Below are positions 1-10,298 of a stretch of DNA of 64,000 bases, piece after piece. This DNA comes from Vavraia culicis subsp. floridensis (Eukaryota; Microsporidia; Pleistophoridae). The stretch lies in the NCBI RefSeq assembly GCF_000192795.1, contig NW_007360637.1, forward strand, positions 1 through 64,000. The letters are read 5' to 3'. The translations under genes were made by a program, and so were the position numbers. The notes below the pieces were generated by a model. The model saw only the letters and a program-made list of their open reading frames with translations, was not told where the DNA came from and ran no database searches. Numbering within the stretch: position 1 is the first letter of the stretch; every line of letters starts with the position of its first letter.

Positions 1-1126
1 AATTGAAATGTTCTGCGGTATTCAGGTTTCCTGACCGTTCCTCTCTCGCCACAATACACCTGTCAAAAATCAACCAACATGCAGTGCTCGCCGCAATGAG
101 AGGGAAGTACAATTTATCAGGTATTGACACGATTGCAAACACAAGGCTGTCATCTCTCTGGTGCCTTTTGTTGAGTGTTCAACTGCAAAATGGTGTTTCG
201 ATCAGTGAGTGGTATTTTGACTGATTCGTACCACAAACAATGGAATGTGAATGGACCAAGCGTATTCTATCGTGGCGCTGTCTCTCATCTGTTGATACCG
301 ATGCTGTTCCTGTATGGCTGATAAATGCTTTTCCGTTATTCATTCTAATAGACATTGCAAATCATTCATTAATGCTGCTGCGAGGTGCATAGCTACCGGG
401 TGGCGAGAATCTTACGCATTCTTAAGATACAGAGTAGCATCTCAGTGTTAATTTGAACAGTTGTATGGTTTAAACGCTATTTCTCTTCTCAAATCTTCTA
501 TGATCCGGTCGAACTGCAGAACTGTCCATCAGCCCTTCCTGGTCTACCTGTACATCAGCAGAATGTCCGTTAATATGCGGCACAATTGCTGTGTACACAA
601 ATAGTAGATCAAAAACGGACGAACTATTTCCAAAATTCGTTCTCATACGCTATCAAAAACCGTCTCTTTGTTTCTAAACCACGATGACCTCACTTTTTTG
701 GTCTATACAGTGCAAGAAACTTCTAGCGCCCTTCAGAACAGCGCCGGATAACGCGCCAAAACCTGTACATGAAGACGGATCGGTGAATCACTGAATGGCA
801 TTATGGGCCAGACGTGTGACTAAATGCAATCCGTGATTTGTTAATTTTAGCTTCGAAATTAGTGATTTTGGAGTATATAGATCCGTTAAATATGTGAATA
901 CTCAAAATTCAGCAATTTTGGCTGTTCCTTGCCATATTACCGACCGTATGTTTATTCTATCCGTGCTTATCTGCTGTTCATACCTAATGACCAACATCTA
1001 TTCCATAACTTTCGCTCCACAGATCAACTTCTCACATTATATTTGCTTCGATATATGCTTGGGCGGTCTATCATCCAAATTTGAATGTTTGCTATATAAA
1101 AAATATTCGGGCCAAGCCCCTAAAAC
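1..1126. other. Left-edge spacer
   Basis: No reading frame here has an ATG start, a start-site C-run and protein-like composition together. The only recognisable element is the promoter-like stretch just before RPN6, listed separately. Confidence 0.6.
1093..1120 (+). promoter_or_regulatory. TATA-like box and CCCC start signal of RPN6
   Basis: A TATATAAAA-type stretch begins at 1093, about 34 bases before the RPN6 ATG. A CCCC run lies at 1117-1120, six bases before the ATG. The C-run next to the start is the signal seen at most genes of this window and known from other microsporidia; reading the AT stretch as a TATA box is inference. Confidence 0.55.
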
Positions 1127-2287
1127 ATGCCAGAGCTTGAAACGATTCTACAGTCCGCCCATGTGAACAACGATGATAAGGAGAGTGCAATATATGAGAT
1201 GGCACGGATTATCATGAATGAACGGGTCTACGAGAAATTGGCCGAGCTATGTCAGTCTTTGAGGAAGTTGTGGCCCAACCTTACAGGTGCACGCGCATCA
1301 AAAATAATGAAAAAAATCGTTGGCTTCATTCCGCCGCAGGACTTCAACATTGCTCTTCATTTCGAGGAGAAAATGATCGATTGGTGCCAGAAAGAGGAGT
1401 TGAAATACCTAAAACTGTTTTTTCAGACGAAGCGTGTCGGGATGCTCTACGAGATCAGAGAATATGAGAAGTGCCTGGAGAATATAAGTGAACTGGCCAC
1501 TGAATTGAAAAAGATGAACGATAAGGCTAATCTCATAACACTGTACATTTATGAGAGTAAAACATACTATGAGATGCAAAACATGCCACGGGCCAAGGCC
1601 TCGCTGACATCAGCACGCGCTCTGGCGGTCACCACGTTTTCGCCATCCTACATCCAGGCACAGATTGAGCTGCTCGCGGGAATGTACCTTTGCGAGGACA
1701 GGCAGTACACATCGGCATTTTCGAATTTCATGGAGGCCCTGGATGGGTTTAATCAGTCTAAGTGTTACTCAGAAGCGTGTCTGACAGTGCGGTATCTTGT
1801 GCTCTCGAAGATCATTGCCAACAGATGGAATGAAATCGGTTCGCTGCTGAAAAACAAGGGTGTACAGAGTTATCTCGGCGACGACATCATTAAAATACTT
1901 GTGAGGCTCGGTGAGTCGTGCAAAAAGAGAAATCTTTCCGGATATGACAAAATCATAAGAGAAAACTACGAAACCATAAAAGACAATTTTATTCTTTCGC
2001 ACCTGGCGTATCTAAACGATCTCCTGCTCGACTCCAATATTCTAAAGCTAATCGAGCCGTACCTGAATGTAAGCATCAGCTATTTGGCCGAGGAGCTGAA
2101 CTTTCCCGTGAGTGCCATCGAGGCGAAGCTCAGGAAATTGATCTTAGACGGCAGGATTAACGGGATATTGGATTACTACACAGGTACTCTCGTTATGTAT
2201 GAGAAGGGGGAAGACAGCATGATTGAAAAGAACTATTTTGAGATGGTGAAAGCAATTTTACTGTCCGTTGATTCCAATAATAAATAA
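1127..2287 (+). CDS. RPN6: 26S proteasome regulatory subunit RPN6 (PSMD11)
   Basis: Lid subunit of the 19S regulatory particle that clamps the lid to the 20S core. The 386-residue product is slightly shorter than the usual 420 or so. Residues 1-260 are helical TPR-like repeats. The segment around 157-205 (RAKASLTSARALA, then a YTSAFSNFMEALDGF stretch) matches the RPN6 pattern of ARAALTSAR followed by AYSYFYEAFEGY. The C-terminal PCI region carries a signature near 315-350 (LIEPYLNVSISYLAEEL, then KLILDGRINGILD). The start is the ATG six bases after a CCCC run, and AATAAA overlaps the stop. Identification rests on these conserved blocks and is firm. Confidence 0.93.
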   Translation: MPELETILQSAHVNNDDKESAIYEMARIIMNERVYEKLAELCQSLRKLWPNLTGARASKIMKKIVGFIPPQDFNIALHFEEKMIDWCQKEELKYLKLFFQTKRVGMLYEIREYEKCLENISELATELKKMNDKANLITLYIYESKTYYEMQNMPRAKASLTSARALAVTTFSPSYIQAQIELLAGMYLCEDRQYTSAFSNFMEALDGFNQSKCYSEACLTVRYLVLSKIIANRWNEIGSLLKNKGVQSYLGDDIIKILVRLGESCKKRNLSGYDKIIRENYETIKDNFILSHLAYLNDLLLDSNILKLIEPYLNVSISYLAEELNFPVSAIEAKLRKLILDGRINGILDYYTGTLVMYEKGEDSMIEKNYFEMVKAILLSVDSNNK

Positions 2288-3218
2288 ACATGCAGCTCGT
2301 GTACTTTGTTTTTTATCGCATGTAGCGGCGAAATAAGACATCCTCCACCGCTGCCTGCATGCCACTTTTTTACTCAACAACACCGCTCGAGTTAATGGCA
2401 TCAGCATCACATTTTCCTTCTCATGTGATACAAGAGGGTGCAATGCTAAAACTAGCCGCTCGAGCCGTTGACTGTGAACTAAAGCTAGCTATCAGGCACG
2501 TTGAAGGTTGATGCGCCCCCATCTCGATTTAAAGAAAGCAGTGCGGTGGCAACAAAACCTTTGCAAATATAAGGCCCGGTAATCCGAAACTTGGTACGTT
2601 GATTGTTGTTGTAGTTATTTAGAGCGAATTGGATGTAAAATACAAACATGACAGCGCATAGTGTGAGAAGCGTGTTCAACGAATTTAATTTATTGAAAAC
2701 CTTCAATTAGTCATACGAGAAGTAAAAAGCACGACGGCTTTTTGAAATCCAAGGATGATTCGCCTAGTAATAAATTTTCTGTTTTTGGACCGTTGGACTG
2801 ATTGCACTCTATGTTCGTTAAAGTACGTGTTATTTGCTTGTACTTCCGTTAGTGTTGAGCCATGCAACCAAAGTACTAATTAAATTTGACTAAAGCAAAT
2901 TACCTAGTGCACGACCTGGACATTTTCCTCTGAAACTTTAATTTGATAAATGAAACAGCTCCATTTGTCATACAAAGTGTTCGTTTGGCACAACAACAAA
3001 CCCGAAACGATATATTCTACTAAGAACGTTTTAATACCTTTATATTCTAGAAACACAGGGGGCATAGTCCGTAATCTATTCAGGACCACTCATACACACC
3101 ATAAAAATACGTTTGGACACATTTTTATGCTGTGTATAGCACCAAAGCCAAAAATACAAATATTTTACAAAAACACTGGAAATAAAAGCTGTGCTATGTC
3201 TACGAAGATGCTATATTT
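2288..3218. other. Spacer between convergent RPN6 and TRM1
   Basis: AATAAATAAA overlaps the RPN6 stop and probably serves as its polyadenylation signal. Several overlapping frames of 60-130 codons exist on both strands, but none has recognisable domains or the local start signal. Nothing else was identified. Confidence 0.6.
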
Positions 3219-4544
3219 TTATTTATGTGGTTTGGAAAGCGGTCCCATGTTGTCATGTACGACTTCGCGGTTGTATTTTTTGCCACATATTTCAATCGCT
3301 AGCCGATTCTCCACAATAAAATCTTTGTTTTCGAAGTAGGATCTGATAATTTCGACCAGTTCATGGTAACTGCAATCAGATTTGATAGAGTTGGCCCGGC
3401 AATGTGTAAATGATACCATGTTCCCACGATTAAGCAGCTCTGATACCAGCTTAACCATCGGAATGCACTCCTTTTTGAGCAGAGAACATACAGTTGGTAT
3501 ATGATAGAAGCCGAAACAATCATTTTCTTGTTCTATGAGTCGTAGAATTTCGGTAATTCGTTTGCTCTCTGTTCTATTATTCAGCTTATCCAAAAATTCA
3601 GGATTTTTCAGCTTGCCTTTCCACAAAGGACCACACAACAACAATTTTCCGTGGCAGATCGGACAAAGCAGGGAAATTTCAGTGCTTTTTGTTCCATACT
3701 CGATCATATATCCACATCCGCAGACAAAGTAGTGCGCACACTCGCTGAGGGAAGCCTTGACTGCGGATGTTCTTCTCTCAACCCTCACGAAAAGCCGCAC
3801 ATAAAAATCCACCGACAACGATAACAAGGGCACTATTCCGCAGTCATATAGTGCAGCAACACGCGCCGCTGTTGACAAGGCGGCCCTTAGTGCCATTTCA
3901 CCGTAGTATGGAACTTTCCTGATCAAAACATCGTACTTCCTCGCACATTTACTTCTGTTTGTGCACAATACGGCCGTGTCTGTTGCTGTCAAGCACACCA
4001 AGCCGTTGCCTTTGATTGATTTAAACACAAATGGCAAATTCTTAGTGAAGTGTCCGAACGGATCAACATCTATAACGTGAAAAAATAAATTGTTATTGGC
4101 CATAATAGCATTGCAATCGCTATTCAACAAAAGAACTCGGTTTAAATCCCCCCTTTTGGCACAGCTACTGCCATATTGACGCTCACCTGTGGATTCTTCT
4201 AGTTTTTCTATGAGGCATCTGTTCCGGTGATCGTTTACTGCGTTAAATTCTATCTCGTTGATTCTCAAATTGTCTTTTATTGTGTCAACGGCGTCGCGAT
4301 CAATATCGTTCATAAAGATTGTACATTTTGGCGTAATCTCCTTTGCATATCTTATGCCACGGAGACCTGTAGCTGACATGCATTCAAAAATGCACAGATT
4401 GCTTTCCTTGAATTTCGAGAGCTCAAGAAATGCATTGATTGCCATAACAGAAATATCCCTGTTTATCTCCTGTGCAGGGTTGTAAAACGCCTTATCAGTC
4501 TTCTTGATCACCGAAGAATTCTCTTTGATGAAATTCTCATCCAT
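3219..4544 (-). CDS. TRM1: tRNA (guanine26-N2)-dimethyltransferase TRM1
   Basis: Uses S-adenosylmethionine to dimethylate G26 of tRNAs. The 441-residue protein opens with the family block FYNPAQEINRDISV. The SAM-binding motif SATGLRGIRYAKE follows near residues 57-69, then the catalytic-region motif DVDPFGHF near 152-159. The C-terminal half has the zinc-ligand pattern (CGC, CPIC) and the GPLWKGKL element typical of Trm1. An upstream in-frame TTG exists, but the ATG at 4544 is preceded by CCC four bases away and is the better start. The stop overlaps an AAATAAA sequence. Size and motif order match yeast Trm1 without its long extensions. Confidence 0.93.
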   Translation of the reverse strand: MDENFIKENSSVIKKTDKAFYNPAQEINRDISVMAINAFLELSKFKESNLCIFECMSATGLRGIRYAKEITPKCTIFMNDIDRDAVDTIKDNLRINEIEFNAVNDHRNRCLIEKLEESTGERQYGSSCAKRGDLNRVLLLNSDCNAIMANNNLFFHVIDVDPFGHFTKNLPFVFKSIKGNGLVCLTATDTAVLCTNRSKCARKYDVLIRKVPYYGEMALRAALSTAARVAALYDCGIVPLLSLSVDFYVRLFVRVERRTSAVKASLSECAHYFVCGCGYMIEYGTKSTEISLLCPICHGKLLLCGPLWKGKLKNPEFLDKLNNRTESKRITEILRLIEQENDCFGFYHIPTVCSLLKKECIPMVKLVSELLNRGNMVSFTHCRANSIKSDCSYHELVEIIRSYFENKDFIVENRLAIEICGKKYNREVVHDNMGPLSKPHK

Positions 4545-5179
4545 AATAGGGCTAGCCAAAAAGTTTCCTTTTCGCTCATGCCCAATACAACACGTAGGTG
4601 TTTTAAGATCTGCTCAATTGCCATTTCTCAACCAGAACACACGAACAAAATCTTCTGACGCATTGTGTGCCCATTATAGCCTTGGATTCACAGAGAGAGC
4701 GTATTTTTTTGGCTAAGAGAAATTTTGCACGAAAAATGTGTTTTCAAGCAATGTAATATGTAACACAGCTGTGTTAGATAGAACAAAACATGTGAAAACA
4801 AATGATACAAAATTTACTTAGCACTTCATTTACATTTCCTACATGGTATCATGGCACAGAAAAATTTATTCAGTGTGAGATGCATCAGTGATATTGCAGA
4901 AGTACTTTGCACGTGCATAACACCAGTTTATTCATACGGCGCATCAAATGCTGTTTTTCTACAACAGAATCGTTCAAACTAGATAGCAAATTGCACCAAT
5001 ACCCAATTCACAAAATATTGAACAGAAATAAATTATACGGTAGCACGTATAACAACATACATAGCATACCCACAGGGATAATTGGACACGTAAAATACTC
5101 TTTTGAAAAGGAATGTAAAAAATACTGCTGATGTGCGAGGAAATAAACATGCTTTTGGTAAAAAACACTTTTTATTTTT
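4545..5179. other. Spacer downstream of the SMP gene and upstream of TRM1
   Basis: AT-rich sequence. Overlapping short frames on both strands (4907-5131 plus, 4974-5168 minus) have no recognisable similarity. TTTTTATTTT at 5169-5178 reads as an A-rich 3' end of the SMP-domain gene on the minus strand. Confidence 0.6.
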
Positions 5180-8100
5180 CTACAGCCTGTTTGCAGTCGA
5201 TCCTAAGCAAAGTCGTATGCTTCTGTTCTTCAGGCCCTCGTTTTTTATCGTTACTTTATAAACATCATCCTCACCGATCAGAATCCCAAACCCGCTGATC
5301 ATGGACTTATAATTCTTTGAACTGACCATTTTTATCAGATCCTCGTCGTATTCCAGATCCCAGAATATGATATTGCCCATGCCAACCGCTATTTTTGGTT
5401 CTATGCTCTTATTTGTACCTAGAGATGTTACAATGTCCATCATAAACTCGTTCTGTCCCTTCTCCACCTTTTTCTTCATCTGTGCAATCGTCAAGTAGAA
5501 CTTTCTATGCTTAGCTGTCTTGGGCCTAATATGTATTTTTACTTCGCCTATTCTACTTATTGTGATAACAAGCCGATTCTTTCTTGTTGTTATTATCTTC
5601 AGGTTGCTGAACAGTACCTCCTTGTCTATTTTTATGGTTATGTAGAAATCATCGGCAATCTCGCTGTACATCTCGAACATGATGCTACCCGTGTCACACC
5701 GGAACTTGTATTCGATGCTTTTGTCGTATGCGAAATTCAGCAAAAGTGGTTTAAAATCAGGTCGGTAAAACTTGGCCTTTATCATAACGGGCGAGATAAA
5801 GAACCGGCGCAGGTATGTCTCGAGAAACTGGCTGAAACTCACTTCGAGCTGGCTTTCTCCATTTAGCTGTTTGACCGTGTAAAAGCAGATTAAGTCTTTG
5901 CTGTATGTTTCGGCGTCAATAATTCGTGAGTCATCGCAGAAACTCAAGATCTTTACCATTTCATCGGGCTTGTCACGCGATTTCACGAAATACAACGATG
6001 TGTTTTCGCTTATCTGTTGTACATCCATGATTTTAACCACCATTCCCATTAACCGGAATCTGATGACGGGATCATCAAGAATATCTCTAAGATTCTTGGA
6101 AGAAATGTCGAAACTGACGACTTTTGTTACCAGGCCCTCCTTCTGCTCAATCATTCTCTTAAATTTGCGTATATCGTTCCGTGTGTCGCGACTTTCCATC
6201 TCTGTCACTTTTATGTCAGGTTCTTCCCCATCTACTTTTCTGTTCAGGATACATTCTCTTATCTTGTGTCCCTTCTTGAAACTGAAGAGGAACACCGGGT
6301 TGATCAGGTAGTAAAATATTTGTAATTTAGCGCCTTCCATTCGGATCAGAAAGAATTCTGGTTCGTGGGTTGAGTTTCGCTGAAACAGAATTACGTTGTT
6401 TCTTATAATCCTGACGTAGTCAAAAACATTCTTTTTGAAGTATAGCCTCACCAAACTTATCCTTTCGTTAAATTTTCGGCTCACCTTAAGGTACAAAAAA
6501 TCGTGCATGATATACTTGAATATACTTAAATTGTAGAAATACGATAGAATATTTAGATATGGACTCTCCATATCCGTAATCAGTCTCATTTCGTCCACGA
6601 TCTTCTGCGATCCCCTTGAGATATTATCAATTTCGCCAATATTAATGATCTGTTTTGCCACATTGCGGGTAAACACAGTTTCATTTACCACAGAACCAAA
6701 TCCATTTCTGGGATCCTTCTCCTCAATATTTGGTAGACCGTGCGTTTTTTCATCTGTAAATTCCTTCACTGGCTTATAATCTGACTTTTTTGGCTTCTCT
6801 AAGGTACCGTCGTGACGAGATACTGGAAAATCATCGGTCGTATGCTTTCCTGAAATTTTCTCTTGCACATTATTCTGGTCAGTTTCGTGTTCATTTTTCG
6901 GATGTTTTTCGGCGGAGTCGTTTCTAAAGTCAATCTCCAGGAGATTAATGCGATCACTTTCCCCATTAATATAAGCATTGCTACGCCGTACCGTGACAGT
7001 GTCATTCTTTCTGGTGATCTTATAGTTCATTGATACGTATAGAAAGAGCCTGTTTGCAAGATTTCTGCTCCACTCCTCGTATCTCAGCTCATCAAATTCG
7101 TTTATCTTGTGGTCCACATACTTTAGGTTTGAGGAGACCATTGGAATCAACAGTGAATGAAAATTCGGAAAGACCATCTGTCTACATAGCGAATGATACA
7201 ACATTCGCCTGACAAACAGACTAAACACACGGTTTAAATACTGTTTCATACTATTAGCATGCCCAACGAATGCGTCAATACGTATATCGAAGTGAGGATT
7301 CTCTAGAAAAGATAGTTCCCATTTGTTTTTCTGATTGTTGGCCGGCATTCTTACCAGTGCCTTACCGCCAAAATTCCCGAGCGAGCACAGAGTCTCCAAT
7401 TTGTAATCACCAAGAAAAAAAATTTTGATGTGAAATGTTGAATACTGCTGATATTTTAGATCAACGAGGAGAAACACCTGATTGAAGTTGAAGTCAGAAT
7501 CGCTGAATATCGTTTTAGAAGTGGGCTGTTTGTGCACGCCTGCACACGTCGATCTGTTGGCAGAACAGTTTCGTAATGGGGAAAATTGATCCCCATTATT
7601 GCCAAAAAACGGTCTTCTACAAACATTCATGCCATCATCTTCATCATCAATCTTATGATACCCGCTTTCACATGTGCCGATTTGTTCCGTATTAGCAGTT
7701 TTACCCGTGTATCTGCGTTTCTCAGCGCAGTCGAAGAATTCATCATTAACATTCAGCTCGCAACTCAGCATATCTTCCTTCTGTTCTGTCGCACTTTTTT
7801 CCATCTTTGTGCTACAATCATTCATGATATCGTTGTACTGTGATGGCGTCAGTACAGTCACACTCTCTATTATAGGTGCTTCGACCGATATCTCCACGTC
7901 TTCTACAACTACATCCTTTGCAATCCTTCTCCGCTTCAGAACATTCAGTTTTTTCAGAATAATCCGGGTGAGCCTGTCTTTGTGGGCATATGAATGGGCG
8001 AGCTCATACCAGTGCCGCTGCATCCATATGTTGAACCAGGCAACGTCCTTTGTGGCATGTACTGACTGTTTGAATATATCTTTCTGGCGAGGCGTCATTC

Positions 8101-8230
8101 TCACTTTGTCAGGTTTGAAAGAGTGTCTCGAGCGTCCAAATCTTTCAATCAGGTACAACATCACGATTTCTACCAGAATTGGAGCCGTTAGAACACCGAG
8201 CATAAACCCGTAAAAAATGTACAGCAACAT
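5180..8230 (-). CDS. SMP-domain membrane-contact lipid-transfer protein (TEX2/NVJ2-like)
   Basis: SMP domains form lipid-binding tubes at contacts between the ER and other membranes. The 1016-residue protein starts with a membrane segment (about residues 1-30, LLYIFYGFMLGVLTAPILVE). The first half of an SMP-like fold follows near 60-120 (DVAWFNIWMQRHWYE, like the conserved wlN.il.r.w pattern). An acidic insertion of about 130 residues separates it from the second half near 245-365 (GGKALVRMPA, KWELSFLENPHFDIRIDAF). Residues 365-1016 are not recognised. The start is fixed by CCCC directly before the ATG; a longer TTG-initiated frame is disfavoured. Family placement is by pattern, so the TEX2/NVJ2 subtype is tentative. 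Confidence 0.65.
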   Translation of the reverse strand: MLLYIFYGFMLGVLTAPILVEIVMLYLIERFGRSRHSFKPDKVRMTPRQKDIFKQSVHATKDVAWFNIWMQRHWYELAHSYAHKDRLTRIILKKLNVLKRRRIAKDVVVEDVEISVEAPIIESVTVLTPSQYNDIMNDCSTKMEKSATEQKEDMLSCELNVNDEFFDCAEKRRYTGKTANTEQIGTCESGYHKIDDEDDGMNVCRRPFFGNNGDQFSPLRNCSANRSTCAGVHKQPTSKTIFSDSDFNFNQVFLLVDLKYQQYSTFHIKIFFLGDYKLETLCSLGNFGGKALVRMPANNQKNKWELSFLENPHFDIRIDAFVGHANSMKQYLNRVFSLFVRRMLYHSLCRQMVFPNFHSLLIPMVSSNLKYVDHKINEFDELRYEEWSRNLANRLFLYVSMNYKITRKNDTVTVRRSNAYINGESDRINLLEIDFRNDSAEKHPKNEHETDQNNVQEKISGKHTTDDFPVSRHDGTLEKPKKSDYKPVKEFTDEKTHGLPNIEEKDPRNGFGSVVNETVFTRNVAKQIINIGEIDNISRGSQKIVDEMRLITDMESPYLNILSYFYNLSIFKYIMHDFLYLKVSRKFNERISLVRLYFKKNVFDYVRIIRNNVILFQRNSTHEPEFFLIRMEGAKLQIFYYLINPVFLFSFKKGHKIRECILNRKVDGEEPDIKVTEMESRDTRNDIRKFKRMIEQKEGLVTKVVSFDISSKNLRDILDDPVIRFRLMGMVVKIMDVQQISENTSLYFVKSRDKPDEMVKILSFCDDSRIIDAETYSKDLICFYTVKQLNGESQLEVSFSQFLETYLRRFFISPVMIKAKFYRPDFKPLLLNFAYDKSIEYKFRCDTGSIMFEMYSEIADDFYITIKIDKEVLFSNLKIITTRKNRLVITISRIGEVKIHIRPKTAKHRKFYLTIAQMKKKVEKGQNEFMMDIVTSLGTNKSIEPKIAVGMGNIIFWDLEYDEDLIKMVSSKNYKSMISGFGILIGEDDVYKVTIKNEGLKNRSIRLCLGSTANRL

Positions 8231-8234
8231 GGGG
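8231..8234 (-). promoter_or_regulatory. CCCC start signal of the SMP-domain gene
   Basis: On the minus strand the sequence reads ACCCCATG, so the C-run touches the start codon. It selects this ATG over an in-frame TTG 123 bases upstream. Confidence 0.6.
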
Positions 8235-8726
8235 TAGCACGAAATGTAATTCACAAATTGAAATTCAATATAACTAAACAAACACGGCGATGCTCTAAAT
8301 ATGGTAGGTGTGCCATTGATCTGGCGTAACAGTTTTAAGCGAGTGTTGAACAATTCCAGATCATTTGTGAAACCTACGGTGTTTCACACGCATATTAAAT
8401 TTATGGTAGTTTGTTGTGATATGCTGGTTCGTACATTCTTAAGAATAGCACAGTTCATTTATACCATCATTACCTGTGCTGTTAAGTACCATTTCTAATG
8501 GGCGTGCGCATTTGCACATGACAACAACAATTGGTAGCCCGTATTAATTACGCCCTTCTACCCAAGTGGACACGCAGACCATTATTTAGAGGCTGAGTGC
8601 CTTAATTACAGCGTTGTACTGGAAATGGTGTTGGAATAACAGCGCCTGTTACCAATGAATACGCATATTTCCTGTTAAAAATGACTTTAGTCGATTCCAA
8701 ACCCTTAAGACCGCGTTGACAAATCA
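8235..8726. other. Divergent promoter region, SMP gene and CWC24
   Basis: The two genes point away from each other. Apart from the C-runs abutting both starts, nothing specific was recognised. Confidence 0.5.
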
Positions 8727-8730
8727 CCCC
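8727..8730 (+). promoter_or_regulatory. CCCC start signal of CWC24
   Basis: CACCCC directly abuts the ATG at 8731 and decides the start against an in-frame TTG at 8716. Confidence 0.6.
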
Positions 8731-9000
8731 ATGAAGCAGAACAAAACGCACAAACTCGTGTGCAAAGAATTTAAAGAGACCGGTACATGCCGGTACAAAG
8801 ATGATTGCAAGTATCTTCACACAATAGATGTTGATGACGATATTATCTGCATGATATGTAGGAAAGAATACGATGAGAAGGTTATGGCTGATTGCGGGCA
8901 TGCGTTTTGTTTGAAATGCGCCTTTGACGAGTATCAAAAAGATGATAAATGCTACAAGTGCAAAATAAATACGTATGGAAGGTTCAAACCGCTGTTTTGA
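8731..9000 (+). CDS. CWC24: CCCH-RING splicing factor CWC24/RNF113-like
   Basis: In other eukaryotes Cwc24 joins the spliceosome before the first catalytic step and contacts the 5' splice site. This 89-residue protein is essentially only the two conserved modules. The CCCH zinc finger has C11-x8-C20-x5-C26-x3-H30. The RING finger has ligands C40, C43, C55, H57, C60, C63, C74 and C77. The order and spacing of CCCH followed by RING is characteristic of the Cwc24/RNF113 family; yeast Cwc24 is about 259 residues, so the N-terminal region is missing. Another CCCH-RING protein cannot be fully excluded. Confidence 0.82.
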   Translation: MKQNKTHKLVCKEFKETGTCRYKDDCKYLHTIDVDDDIICMICRKEYDEKVMADCGHAFCLKCAFDEYQKDDKCYKCKINTYGRFKPLF

Positions 9001-10298
9001 TCGATCAGAACACCGTTCACCATACCTTCTGGAACACACGGTGCACAATGCGGAACCAGACCAAAATATTCTTTGCTTATACCTGGAAAGGGAATAGATT
9101 TTACCAGTGGCAGTAAACATTTCATTTTTGCAGATTGGTCAGTGTGAGTGAACTCGTACAACTGCAATTATCTTTGCTGGACCTTAATACGTTTAGAGAA
9201 TCAGATTTTATTTAATAAAATAATTTTGGTTGTAGAACGTACCATTTTATGGTGTGATCAGCCGTGCTCATTCCAAACGAGAACAATTCCCTTCTGCAAG
9301 CAACCAACGGTCCAGCTCTATGCTACCACCTCACTGTTGAACATCTATACCAGCGATATGATCCCTCGCAGCAAAAAATGCCTCGTTTCCCTTTGCCCAG
9401 CTGCAATCAACACAGGCACTGGCCGAAAAAAGACACATCATTTCGTGTAGCATGACAAGGCAGCAATTTTAACAAAATTAGTGGCAGACCAACATCCAAA
9501 CGGAGTTAACACCAAATGGTAAACACAGGGCTAAAAGACAAGAATTTAACTAATGAAAAGGCGAAGCCTTTTCTGCCAAACATTATGTTCCTCAACGAAG
9601 AACAGCTCACAGAAGCGAGTCTTGGTCTATCCGATTGGGGTGTAAGTTGCAGATCCGCAAATGTTCCAACTCAGCAGTGCCTCATTGCTGGAATGAACCC
9701 CAGCGCAAGGATGGGTAAAATTTTTTAGAAACCTAAAAAGTCACACGAAAAGCGGCTTTTTCAAAAAATAGTTCCATTGGTCATGGTCCGTTCCATCGGA
9801 TCATGAAAGTGTGTTCGTTTGAATGGCACCTGTGTATGAGGTGATAAAAACCACTTTTTAGTAAAAAATAATTTATTTGCCATCAACACACGCCACATCG
9901 CTCAAACTCTTCCTGTGGCTTTATTAATGACGAAAAACGACTGGTTGAACGTTAATTTTGCGGTTGAATAGGGCGAAAAGGAAAATAAAACGATTACTTA
10001 CGAATTCCTTCTAAACGAAAAAATGTGAAGATTGCAGCGAACAAACGCAGTTAGGAACATTTAATGATTGTTATCGTTGACATCACGCATCAAAGGCTAT
10101 GCGTACGAAACGGTGCAGATAATGCGATGCAAAATGTGTTGATGTCAAACATAGCTGTCCATGTTTACGCTATCTACGGCAGAAAACACATGAAAAAAAT
10201 TCATTTATTCTGGTTCTCGGTCTAAAATGGGCACGAACGGTTCATCATGGCTTTTTGGTCAATCAAAAATAATATGCTGTACGTTTACAAATGCTACG
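9001..10298. other. 1.3 kb spacer
   Basis: Short frames at 9148-9455 and 9516-9728 (plus) have no recognisable domain. A CCCC run at 9697-9700 precedes an ATG at 9710 that opens only five codons. No RNA gene was recognised. Confidence 0.5.

Noticed and set aside
894..1166. A 90-codon frame overlapping the RPN6 start
   Set aside because: Starts with GTG and overlaps the well-supported RPN6 coding sequence in another frame.
7674..8213. A 179-codon plus-strand frame
   Set aside because: Antisense to the SMP-domain gene, no ATG with a start signal, composition typical of a shadow frame.
9516..9728. A 70-codon ATG frame with an inner ATG after CCCC
   Set aside because: The inner ATG opens only five codons and the longer frame shows no recognisable domain.
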